Source: Spirosoma linguale DSM 74
GTDB lineage: Bacteria; Bacteroidota; Bacteroidia; Cytophagales; Spirosomataceae
DNA length: 64,000 nt
Direction of reading: 5' to 3'
NCBI GenBank assembly: GCA_000024525.1
Contig: CP001769.1
Span: 5,923,001 to 5,987,000 of the forward strand
The notes below the pieces were generated by a model. The model did no database searches, was not told the origin of the DNA, and saw only the letters and a list, made by a program, of their open reading frames with translations. Numbering within the stretch: position 1 is the stretch's first letter; each line of letters opens with the position of its first letter. Of this stretch, positions 8,813-16,538 are shown in pieces. The translations under genes were made by a program, and so were the position numbers.

Positions 8813-9709
8813 TCATCGGCGTTTGTAATGCTGTCGGGCAAACCGCATGAAGGTATCGGCCAGGCCTTCGCTTACGCCTTGTAATTGAATGGAATACAGG
8901 TCCCGCTGAATGGAGAGATTCTGCACATCAAGAATTTTGAGACTCCCGGCCTGAAGTTCATGCTGCACGGCAAAGACCGATACAAACGCCATACAGCGCG
9001 AGCTGCCCAGATACGACTTTATACTTTCGGTATTACCCAGGTGCATGTCGATGGTCAGATCGGTAAGCTTTACGCCCACCCCCCGGAGTGCGTGTTCGAC
9101 CACCTCCAGAGAACCGGACCCCCTTTCCCGAAGCACAATGGGAATCAGGCGCAGTTCATCCAGCGTAATCTCATCCCGGTCGGCCAGGGGGTGATCGGCG
9201 CGGCAGATGAGCACAAGCTCGTCTTTAACGAAAGACGTGTACCGAATATCGCTGTGGTGCGTCCGGCCCTCCACCAGTCCCAGGTCAATATCATTATTAA
9301 GCAGTAACTGTTCTATCTGCTCGGTATTCCCCGACACCAGCGAGATCGCCACATCGGCCGATTGCTCCCGGAAGCGGGCCAGCACCGGCGGAATGACGTA
9401 CTGGGCCACCGTTGTACTGGCCCCCACCCGCAACGTCCCACCTGATTCGCCTTTGAGGGCGTTCATATCGAACTCCAGCTGGCGGTAGGTAGCCATGATG
9501 GTTTCGGCATGGCGGAGCAGTACATTTCCGGCAGCAGTCAGGCTAATCTGATTCCCGCGCCGGTCGAACAGGGCCGTTCCAAACTGATGTTCGAGTTCCT
9601 GAATGTGTTTGGTTATGGCAGGTTGCGTCACATACAGTTCGGCAGCCGCTTTAGTAAAACTCAGCCGTTTGGCAACGGTATAAAAAACGTTCAGACGAAA
9701 GTCGAGCAT
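8813..9709 (-). CDS. LysR-family transcriptional regulator
   Basis: The 298-residue protein has the N-terminal winged helix-turn-helix of LysR regulators at residues 1-60 (RLSFTKAAAELYVTQPAITK), a linker helix, and a two-lobed effector-binding domain from about residue 90 (LRVGASTTVAQYVIPPVLAR). The effector domain is most like the CysL/YwfK branch, which often governs sulfur assimilation. That fits the downstream DsrE-like and TsdA-like genes, but the link is an inference. It is encoded on the same strand as the DsrE-like gene, 8 bases beyond that gene's stop codon. Confidence 0.9.
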   Translation of the reverse strand: MLDFRLNVFYTVAKRLSFTKAAAELYVTQPAITKHIQELEHQFGTALFDRRGNQISLTAAGNVLLRHAETIMATYRQLEFDMNALKGESGGTLRVGASTTVAQYVIPPVLARFREQSADVAISLVSGNTEQIEQLLLNNDIDLGLVEGRTHHSDIRYTSFVKDELVLICRADHPLADRDEITLDELRLIPIVLRERGSGSLEVVEHALRGVGVKLTDLTIDMHLGNTESIKSYLGSSRCMAFVSVFAVQHELQAGSLKILDVQNLSIQRDLYSIQLQGVSEGLADTFMRFARQHYKRR

Positions 9710-9717
9710 AACATAGA

Positions 9718-10173
9718 TTATGGGCGAATAATAGCCCAGCCGTCTTGTTGGCGGATGATGAGTTCGCCGTTGGCGGTGGGTACGTAGCTGACGAAGGGAA
9801 ACAGCTCATCGCGGCTGATTTTCCGCATCTTCATCGTGTTTTCGCACATGGCCAGAATGACACCCTGCTTTTGCAGATTCTGAATTTCTTTCTCGAAGAG
9901 AGGTTTGTCTTTTTTGTACACCGCAAACGCACCGCCGTACACGACCAGTTCAATATCCAGCTTGCCCTTCAGCCGTGGGTCGTTTAGGGAGTTCTGAATG
10001 TTGGCCAGGGCGTGGTGAATAATGGACGTATCGCCCGTGTTTAACTGATACACAGCCCGGTACCGGGATTTAGTCGCTTCGGCCCCGTGAAAGCTGCCAT
10101 CAGCCGTTTGAGCCATAGCAGGCACCAGCGCACACAGGAAAGCCAGAACGAACAGGAAGTTGAATTTTTTCAT
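9718..10173 (-). CDS. Exported DsrE/F-like sulfur-relay family protein
   Basis: The 151-residue protein has a clear signal peptide (MKKFNFLFVLAFLCALVPAMAQ) and then a DsrE-like fold: ARYQ-type first strand (RAVYQLNTGD), LDIELVVYGGAF, and a conserved cysteine in LAMCENTMK. Cytoplasmic DsrE/TusD proteins pass sulfur through such a cysteine. Exported versions are common in Bacteroidota, and their role is not settled. It sits between the LysR gene and a TsdA-like cytochrome on the same strand, which suggests a small thiosulfate or sulfur unit. Confidence 0.8.
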   Translation of the reverse strand: MKKFNFLFVLAFLCALVPAMAQTADGSFHGAEATKSRYRAVYQLNTGDTSIIHHALANIQNSLNDPRLKGKLDIELVVYGGAFAVYKKDKPLFEKEIQNLQKQGVILAMCENTMKMRKISRDELFPFVSYVPTANGELIIRQQDGWAIIRP

Positions 10174-10230
10174 GATTGCTGATTTTTAAGGGTGTTTGAT
10201 TTTATGTTGATGAGGTAGGTTGGTATCGAG

Positions 10231-10301
10231 ATGTTGGTCAGTAGATTGGTCAAACGCCATATCTTGAAGATATGGCGTTTGACCAATCTACTGACCAACA
10301 T
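10231..10301. repeat. Perfect 71-base inverted repeat
   Basis: The sequence is a perfect palindrome about the single base at 10266, giving 35-bp arms with no mismatch. It begins 58 bases upstream of the DsrE-like start and ends 9 bases past the stop of the TsdA-like gene on the minus strand. It could end transcription of the cytochrome gene or act on the mRNA between the two genes. There is no T-run, and the arms are far longer than a standard terminator needs. Confidence 0.85.
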
Positions 10302-10310
10302 CCTGTAAAG

Positions 10311-11231
10311 CTACTTTACTTTTCGCGCATCGGCAATGGGTTGAAACGGGCCAAACTTATGCTGCCGCTCACTGAACCCATCGGCGTAGGGGCCAAGCGG
10401 AAAGTCGACGGGCTTACTGGCGAGTATGGGCCAATCTTTCGATTGGTCTTTGTGCGGGCGGGGCATAGCATTGACAAAGGCCGCTACATCCCAGGCTTCT
10501 TCATCGGTTAGTTGCGGACTCGCATAACTCGCGCCAAACGGCATGTTGTTTTTTACATAGCCCGCAAAACCCGACAGCCGATACAAGCCAGCTCCGTCGT
10601 TGTAGCTGTGAGGCCCCCACATTGGCGGATACACATACTCCGACGCGCCAGCGACTTTCGTTCCCTCGCCATTTTTACCGTGGCAAACCTGACATTTCGC
10701 TACGTACACCATGCGGCCCTTCGTCGAATCGGCGGCACGGTCGAGGTAGGGTAGTTTGGCAAGGCCAACACCATCGGGCCGTTTGCCTTTGGGCACATCC
10801 GTTCCCAGCCATTGAATATAGGCAACGATGGCTTTCATCTCCCGACTGCTGCTGTCCGGCGCTTTACCGCTCAGGCTCCGCTCGAAACAATCCGACACCC
10901 GTTTCACAATCGTCTCGACCGAACCAGAACGTTCGCGAAATTTCGGGTAGGTCGAAAACACAGCGGAATAATTATTCCCCAGCACTTTCGTACCCGCTTC
11001 CAGATGGCAATTCTGGCAGTTCATGCCATTAGACAGGTGCTTTACCGACCCTTTCGGACCGAGGTATTTGGCCGTATGGGCAATCAGCTCCCGGCCATAG
11101 CGAATTTGCTGTCCTTCGGCTCCGGCAGGTATCCGGCTATCATTCGGTGGTTGCCAATAGTCGAGGGGGCTTAGTGAAAGGAGACTACCTATAAAACCAA
11201 GTTTCGTACAAGTTATAAACCAATTCTTCAT
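10311..11231 (-). CDS. TsdA-like dihaem c-type cytochrome (thiosulfate dehydrogenase family)
   Basis: The 306-residue protein carries two haem c sites, CQNCH at 72-76 and CQVCH at 180-184, and an N-terminal export segment. Cys115 lies 39 residues after the first haem His. In Allochromatium TsdA the catalytic axial cysteine of haem 1 has the same spacing, and the surroundings match (RVSDCFERSLSGKA). TsdA joins two thiosulfates into tetrathionate in the periplasm, or runs the reverse reaction. It ends two bases before the permease/M1 gene upstream on the same strand, so it may be cotranscribed with that gene. Confidence 0.8.
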   Translation of the reverse strand: MKNWFITCTKLGFIGSLLSLSPLDYWQPPNDSRIPAGAEGQQIRYGRELIAHTAKYLGPKGSVKHLSNGMNCQNCHLEAGTKVLGNNYSAVFSTYPKFRERSGSVETIVKRVSDCFERSLSGKAPDSSSREMKAIVAYIQWLGTDVPKGKRPDGVGLAKLPYLDRAADSTKGRMVYVAKCQVCHGKNGEGTKVAGASEYVYPPMWGPHSYNDGAGLYRLSGFAGYVKNNMPFGASYASPQLTDEEAWDVAAFVNAMPRPHKDQSKDWPILASKPVDFPLGPYADGFSERQHKFGPFQPIADARKVK

Positions 11232-11233
11232 CG

Positions 11234-14200
11234 TTACGGCATATCTACTTTTACCAGGTTATCGTCCGAAACGCGGTCGATCAATTTATTGTAAGGGTCG
11301 ATACCGGCTTTCACGGGCTTTCCTTTTACGGTTACCTCAATCACGTGCTCGCCGGGGGGCAAGCTACGTTTCTGGAGCAGCAGCGGCACTTTTGTGGTCA
11401 GGCCGTCTTTATTCTTGCCATCGTCGGTTAGTACGGCAATATCGGCAATGACGGGTCCTTTCCCTTTGCCGGTTTCCTTGCCCGCTTTATCGTAGTACTC
11501 CGTTGCCGTTTTTACATGCAGCGTAACGCGGTACTGGCCCTTTCCAATGGGTTTAGCTTCGGCTTTGGTGATGCGGTTATCGTAGAGCGTGAGTTTCTCG
11601 AAGTTATCCGTGAGCCAGGGCTTGAGCGAATCGGGCGTGGCGGCTTTCAGGAAACCGTACCATTCGAGCGAGGTAGTAAACGGCGCTTTCTGGCGGAAAC
11701 GGGCCGCTTTCATGTAGTCGTTCATGGCCTTGTTTACCCGCTCTTCGCCAATATAATCCTGCAAGGCGTACATCAGCATCGACCCTTTCCGGTACCAGAC
11801 ATACGAGCGCGTGTCGTTATCGAGCATATTGGCTTCGAACTTGTCTTCATTCGCCCGACCACGCAGGTAACTGTCCAGGCTATACTTCAGGAATTTCGGC
11901 ATAGCATCAGCGCCGTACCGCTGTTTAAGTACCATCAGCGCCGAGTATTCGGCCATTGTCTCGGAAATCTGGTTAGCACCGCGCGTCCGGCTGGGCATGA
12001 TCTGGTGGCCCCACCACTGGTGTGCGACTTCGTGAGCCGTTACGTAGTACGCGTAGTCGGTTTTGTTGGGATCGTGGAAATCACCCACCCAGCCAAACTC
12101 CTCCGAATACGGGACTGTTGTAGGAAACGACTGCGCAAAAGAGGCATAGCGGGGGAATTCCAGCACCCGCAGTACCGGGTATGGATAGGGCGCAAAGTTT
12201 TTGGTGTAATACGCCAGCGATGCCTTCATACTGGTCATAAACCGGTCGAGATTTTTGTCGTGGCCGGGGTGATGATAGATTTCCAGCGCCACCGTCTGTC
12301 CATCGGCACCAGTCCATTTATCCCGTTTGACGCCGTATTTAGCCGAACACATGCTGAAAAAATAGTCGGAGAAACCCGGGAGTTTGTACTGGAAATATTT
12401 GCGGGGCTTACCATCCGGCCCGGCCTTCGTCCAGGTTTTCAGCAACTCGCCGGGCATAATCGCCGTTTGGTCGGGCGACGTGGAGATGGTGCCTTCGAAC
12501 GTGACCCAGTCGGCATCGTCGGTGAAGAGAAAGTCGCGCAGACCACGCGGATCGTTCTGCGCGGGTGCTGTCCATTCTTTTATGGGTAAGTTATATTTCT
12601 TACGGTATTTATCGCTGCTCAATTCAGCATCCTGATTGTAGCCAAAAGCCGGGAATATACCCACGTTGAAGAACGTACCGTTGGCCACAACATCGCGACT
12701 GTCGCCACCGTTGGGAAACCCGAGGTATTCACCCATCACGTCCATATCCAGATGGGCGGTGTCGCCGGGGTTCATCCGTTTGGGTAATCGGTAGATATAA
12801 TAGCCCTGTTCTGTATCATTGACGAGCAGACTCGGTGCTTTTCCATTGACTAAAAACCGGGTGAGTTTCCGATGGAAATTATCGGTTGGAATGGTCAGGT
12901 GAAGCGAGTCGATAGGCTGATCGCCTTTGTTGACCATCAGAAATGCCCCCGTTGCCACAGCCTTGAACTCCTCGGGATAGATGTCGACGTTTACCTTTGC
13001 GCTGGTGATTTTGGGCTGTAGTACATTCGCGTATTTGTGGTATTTTTTTTCAACCGACGCCTGCTGCTCGCGTTGTTCATCGATGGTATAATAGCGGTTC
13101 TTCACGCTCACATTGGTGTAAATCCAGGCACCCATGCTTACGAATGCCAGCAGCAGCACCACAAACAACGCCATCGACACACGCCCCATCCGTTGCCGGG
13201 CCAGTTGCCAACGAGCTTTGAAACTGGTATCGGCACCCCGGTTCCAGAACCACAGGGCCAGCACCAGCAGTATTCCGCCAAACGCGTACCAGTACAGCCG
13301 GAACGACGCGATACTGGCCAGATAATGCCCAAACCCGTTCATATCCGAAATCTGAACCCCGCCACCCGAAAACGGAATGGCCAGCTTGTAATTGAAATCG
13401 GCAAACTGCGGTACGGCCCAGATAACGATATACACCGCCAGCGTAACGATGTGCCCGACAAACTTCTGGTTGACCATCGTATGCACAAAAAACGCCAGCA
13501 TGACCAACTGAAAATACTGCGTGAAGGCAATGCCCAGCAGGTCGCGGAAGTAGAGCGAGAACTCGTAGTTGAAATACCCTTTTACCGTCTGATTCAATAC
13601 ACCCGACACCAAAATGAGTCCGCAGAGCAGCAGGCAGATATAGATCATCGACAGCAGTTTGGCTCCGTAATTCATCCAGTCGGGTACGGGCAGCGCGTCG
13701 GCAATGGTGTCGTAGTGAACGACTTTATCCCGGTGCACCACCTCGCCTGTGTAAAAAATCAAAACGATAAGTACAAAGAAGAAAAATGTGCCGTTGCGGG
13801 CTTCGAGCATGGCGTAGGTCGTTGGCAGCGAGGGTGTACCGTAGGTTTCGACCCCAAACCAGCCATCCAGAAACAAAAACAGGACAGCACCGAGCAAAAT
13901 GGCAATGAAATACGGGTCGCGGACAATATTGGCGAATTCGATACGCGCCTGCCTGAACATCTGCCGAAGGTAGGTGCTGGCCTGAAAAACGGGCGTGACT
14001 ACGGGCAGACTCGCCAATGATGGAACGCCTTTACCTGCCACATCGTCCTTCTGCGCCTTGCCGAGCTTAACGGCCAGAAAACGGGAGAAGTCAAACCGGA
14101 GCAGGGTTCCGAAAAAGACGAGCAGCGCCACCCCAAACCAAATGAGCCGGTTGGTCAGCAAATCGCCCTCCAGCGGGGCCAACAGCACGTTCTGCTCCAC

Positions 14201-14881
14201 TGGCGACCAGTATTTGGTAGCGGCATCGTAGGCGTAGGTACCAAAGGGGTCCATCAAATTAACGAGCTGTTTATTCTCCAGATCCTGCGATAGCGTCGAG
14301 CCCAGCAGATAGGCAATAAAGAGCAGAATACTACCTGCATACGTGGCAAACACCTGCCGCGAAAAGGCCACAAGCGCAAAGAAAATGCTGCCCACCAGAA
14401 ACATATTCGGTACGACAAACAGCAGAAACGGATAGGCATAATCGCGGAACCGAATCGGCCCGAAACGTTCGGTATTATCGGCCAGATTGAAGATCGGACC
14501 AAGCAGCGACCCGATCACGATGCCCAGCATTCCAACGGCCATAATGCCCAGCAGCACGACAAAGGAACCCAGATGACGCCCCAGGACGTAGCCCTTTTCG
14601 GTGATGGGGAAGGTAAAAAAGTAGTTTTTCGTGTTGTGCTCAATGTCACGGTAGACCGGCACGCCCATCACGGCAGAAGCAATCAGCATCCCGATAATGG
14701 TCATAACAACCACAAACTGGCTGATGGCATAGGGTGAGTTGATATTCGTTTTCTCCGACGCGGGTCCATTGCCGTAGATGACGAAGAGAAATGTAAAGAG
14801 AAATAAAATCAGGGCGTAGAGGTAGGTAGCGGGTCGTTTGAGCCGATACGCCAGTTCAAATTTGAAGATTTCGGGGAACAT
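11234..14881 (-). CDS. ABC-2 type permease fused to M1-family aminopeptidase
   Basis: The 1215-residue protein begins with two ABC-2 permease-like membrane blocks (about residues 1-260 and 300-590, each with six or so helices). A large periplasmic part follows, ending in an M1 metallopeptidase domain. Its zinc site HEVAH is at 950-954, with the third ligand Glu in the following SETMAEYSAL segment. The upstream ATPase gene (15402-16301) would supply the energy domain. Such fused proteins are common in Bacteroidota; the cargo is unknown. A four-helix-bundle gene separates it from its ATPase. Confidence 0.88.
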   Translation of the reverse strand: MFPEIFKFELAYRLKRPATYLYALILFLFTFLFVIYGNGPASEKTNINSPYAISQFVVVMTIIGMLIASAVMGVPVYRDIEHNTKNYFFTFPITEKGYVLGRHLGSFVVLLGIMAVGMLGIVIGSLLGPIFNLADNTERFGPIRFRDYAYPFLLFVVPNMFLVGSIFFALVAFSRQVFATYAGSILLFIAYLLGSTLSQDLENKQLVNLMDPFGTYAYDAATKYWSPVEQNVLLAPLEGDLLTNRLIWFGVALLVFFGTLLRFDFSRFLAVKLGKAQKDDVAGKGVPSLASLPVVTPVFQASTYLRQMFRQARIEFANIVRDPYFIAILLGAVLFLFLDGWFGVETYGTPSLPTTYAMLEARNGTFFFFVLIVLIFYTGEVVHRDKVVHYDTIADALPVPDWMNYGAKLLSMIYICLLLCGLILVSGVLNQTVKGYFNYEFSLYFRDLLGIAFTQYFQLVMLAFFVHTMVNQKFVGHIVTLAVYIVIWAVPQFADFNYKLAIPFSGGGVQISDMNGFGHYLASIASFRLYWYAFGGILLVLALWFWNRGADTSFKARWQLARQRMGRVSMALFVVLLLAFVSMGAWIYTNVSVKNRYYTIDEQREQQASVEKKYHKYANVLQPKITSAKVNVDIYPEEFKAVATGAFLMVNKGDQPIDSLHLTIPTDNFHRKLTRFLVNGKAPSLLVNDTEQGYYIYRLPKRMNPGDTAHLDMDVMGEYLGFPNGGDSRDVVANGTFFNVGIFPAFGYNQDAELSSDKYRKKYNLPIKEWTAPAQNDPRGLRDFLFTDDADWVTFEGTISTSPDQTAIMPGELLKTWTKAGPDGKPRKYFQYKLPGFSDYFFSMCSAKYGVKRDKWTGADGQTVALEIYHHPGHDKNLDRFMTSMKASLAYYTKNFAPYPYPVLRVLEFPRYASFAQSFPTTVPYSEEFGWVGDFHDPNKTDYAYYVTAHEVAHQWWGHQIMPSRTRGANQISETMAEYSALMVLKQRYGADAMPKFLKYSLDSYLRGRANEDKFEANMLDNDTRSYVWYRKGSMLMYALQDYIGEERVNKAMNDYMKAARFRQKAPFTTSLEWYGFLKAATPDSLKPWLTDNFEKLTLYDNRITKAEAKPIGKGQYRVTLHVKTATEYYDKAGKETGKGKGPVIADIAVLTDDGKNKDGLTTKVPLLLQKRSLPPGEHVIEVTVKGKPVKAGIDPYNKLIDRVSDDNLVKVDMP

Positions 14882-14890
14882 GGGGGTTAC

Positions 14891-15399
14891 GAGGAGTTAG
14901 GAGTTGGGAGCGAGAAGTGAGGAGAAGTTCGTTTGCCACCTAACGCTGGTTGTTTATAGCCGTGTAATAGGCGTTTAACATACGCGCTATCTCTTCCAAA
15001 TCGGTTTGTAACGCTTCGGTGTTAGCATACTCCAGGTCATGAGCCAGAATCAGGTAATAGAGTGACTCATCCAACGACCCTTGAGCTGTATTTAAAAATT
15101 TGGCCTTGTCAGGAATGGTTCGCTTACGGTAACCCTCAGCTATGTTTCCGGGAACCGAAACGGCACTGCGTCTAAGTTGAGAAGTTAATCCAAACAATTC
15201 TTCTTTCGGAAACTGCTTTGTAAGCTTATATATATCCAGAACAAATCGATGCGACTTTTGCCAGACGACCAGCTCTTTGAAATGCTTCGTTTTTTCCATT
15301 TTTTACAAGTTTTGACAGGTGGTCAATCTTATTAGTTGCCTTGTGTGTAGGTAACTGGAGTATCACTCCTCTCCTATCTCCTCGCTCCTAACTCCTCAC
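14891..15399. mobile_element. Candidate element: four-helix-bundle gene bracketed by purine-rich inverted repeats
   Basis: The left repeat (14891-14928) reads GAGGAGTTAGGAG then TTGGGAGCGAGAAGTGAGGAG. The right repeat (15366-15399), read on the other strand, begins GTGAGGAGTTAGGAGCGAGG. They are imperfect inverted copies. Between them lies a single gene of the 23S rRNA intervening-sequence-protein type. The whole block sits exactly between the ABC ATPase stop and the permease start, two genes expected to be adjacent. The same repeat pair, without any gene, occurs at 23671-23766. No transposase is encoded, so mobility is inferred. Confidence 0.5.
14940..15299 (-). CDS. Four-helix-bundle protein (23S rRNA intervening-sequence protein/Avd-like family)
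   Basis: This 119-residue, basic and fully helical protein has the family signature: FKELVVWQKSHRFVLDIYKL near the N-terminus, FPKEELFGLTSQLRRSAVSV in the middle and NIAEGYRK after it. Relatives are encoded inside intervening sequences of 23S rRNA genes, and a homologue (Avd) binds nucleic acid in diversity-generating retroelements. Here it lies alone inside an ABC transporter operon and is flanked by inverted repeats. It probably binds RNA or DNA; its job at this site is unknown. Confidence 0.88.
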   Translation of the reverse strand: MEKTKHFKELVVWQKSHRFVLDIYKLTKQFPKEELFGLTSQLRRSAVSVPGNIAEGYRKRTIPDKAKFLNTAQGSLDESLYYLILAHDLEYANTEALQTDLEEIARMLNAYYTAINNQR

Positions 15400-15401
15400 T
15401 A

Positions 15402-16301
15402 CTAAACAGTCACCACTTCCATCTTCTCTGTAATCTTGGCGAAGTACACATCTTCCAGATCGGGCGTAACGGGGTCGAAGCCGGATAACGGGATGTCACT
15501 ATACGCATGAAGCCGGGTTTTGCCACCTTTGAGCTGGGTTGAAATGACCCGGTGCGTCTGGCGATACGTTTCTATTTCTGACTTCTCCACGAACGTCTGC
15601 CAGATTTTCCCGTTCAGATCACTGACCAGATCATTCGGGTTCCCGGCGGCAACCACTTCACCGAGGCAGATGATGGCCATGTCAGAACACAAGTTCGTGA
15701 CGTCTTCTACGATGTGCGTCGACAGGATAACAATGGTATTTTCGCCTATTTCCGACAGCAGGTTGTGAAACCGGTTTCGCTCGGCGGGGTCCAGCCCGGC
15801 GGTGGGTTCATCGACAATGATAAGCCGGGGATTACCGATCAGCGCCTGGGCAATCCCAAAACGCTGTTTCATCCCTCCCGAGAAGGTGCCGAGGTTCTTC
15901 TTGCGCACCTGATACAGGTTCACCTTTTGCAGTAATCCTTCTACAATGGCTTTACGCTGGCGACTATCGGCAACGCCTTTCAGAGTAGCGATGTGGTCGA
16001 GCATGGTTTCGGCCGTTACGCGCGGGTACACGCCAAACTCCTGCGGCAGATAGCCCAATACCCGGCGAACAGCGTCTTTTTGTGTTAGCACGTTTAAGTC
16101 TTCACCACCTACCCCCGTCAGCCGAACGGAGCCGCTATCGGCTTCCTGGAGCGTCGAGATGGTACGCATCAGGCTTGATTTGCCCGCACCGTTTGGACCG
16201 AGCAGGCCGAACATACCTTGTGAAATAGTCAGGTTAACGCCTTTCAAGGCTTGGACGCCATTGGAATAGGTCTTTGTCAGGTTTTCTATTTTGAGTTGCA
16301 T
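15402..16301 (-). CDS. ABC transporter ATP-binding protein
   Basis: The 299-residue ATPase has Walker A GLLGPNGAGKSS near residue 33, a Q-loop LGYLPQEFGVYP, the signature FSGGMKQR, Walker B LIIVDEPTAGLDP and the switch His in ILSTHIVED. The C-terminal 70 residues are a variable extension. It is the natural partner of the permease/M1 fusion downstream on the same strand, from which it is separated by the four-helix-bundle element. Its stop codon lies directly against the right repeat of that element. Confidence 0.92.
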   Translation of the reverse strand: MQLKIENLTKTYSNGVQALKGVNLTISQGMFGLLGPNGAGKSSLMRTISTLQEADSGSVRLTGVGGEDLNVLTQKDAVRRVLGYLPQEFGVYPRVTAETMLDHIATLKGVADSRQRKAIVEGLLQKVNLYQVRKKNLGTFSGGMKQRFGIAQALIGNPRLIIVDEPTAGLDPAERNRFHNLLSEIGENTIVILSTHIVEDVTNLCSDMAIICLGEVVAAGNPNDLVSDLNGKIWQTFVEKSEIETYRQTHRVISTQLKGGKTRLHAYSDIPLSGFDPVTPDLEDVYFAKITEKMEVVTV

Positions 16302-16413
16302 GCTGGATACGGCTAACTATTTGGCGTAAAGGAATATTTGACAAATAAGTTAAAAGTAACTGAAAGCCAAAGCCAATCCTTTGCGGACGGTCGTTATTTG
16401 CGCTAAAAGGCAT

Positions 16414-16445
16414 AAAAAAAGCTCCACTATGCGTAGAGCTTTTTT
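16414..16445. terminator. Rho-independent terminator, bidirectional
   Basis: A-run, arm AAAAAAGCTC, 11-base loop, arm GAGCTTTTTT, T-run. The A-run/T-run symmetry lets it work in either direction. On the minus strand it lies between the M48 gene and the ABC ATPase gene, so it separates their transcripts. Confidence 0.7.
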
Positions 16446-16462
16446 CCTTGCGAATAGGCAAA

Positions 16463-16532
16463 GTTGTACCTACGGGTTTCAACCCGTAACCCAGGCTACT
16501 CTCATAAACGGGTTGAAACCCACAGGTACAAC
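16463..16532. repeat. REP-like inverted repeat after the M48 gene
   Basis: Arms 16463-16487 and 16508-16532 are 25 bases each with two mismatches. Each arm contains a smaller palindrome of the form CGGGTTTCAACCCG. It starts 7 bases past the M48 stop on the minus strand. The nested palindromes resemble REP/BIME elements rather than a simple terminator. Confidence 0.7.
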
Positions 16533-16538
16533 CAGGGT

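Noticed and set aside
11516..12589. 357-codon open frame opposite the M1 domain
   Set aside because: It covers the antisense of the conserved zinc-peptidase region and shows no recognisable motif.
13037..14020. 327-codon open frame opposite the permease/M1 gene
   Set aside because: It lies wholly within a well-supported gene on the other strand, and its product is a His/Arg/Gln-rich low-complexity sequence with no domain; typical shadow frame of GC-rich DNA.
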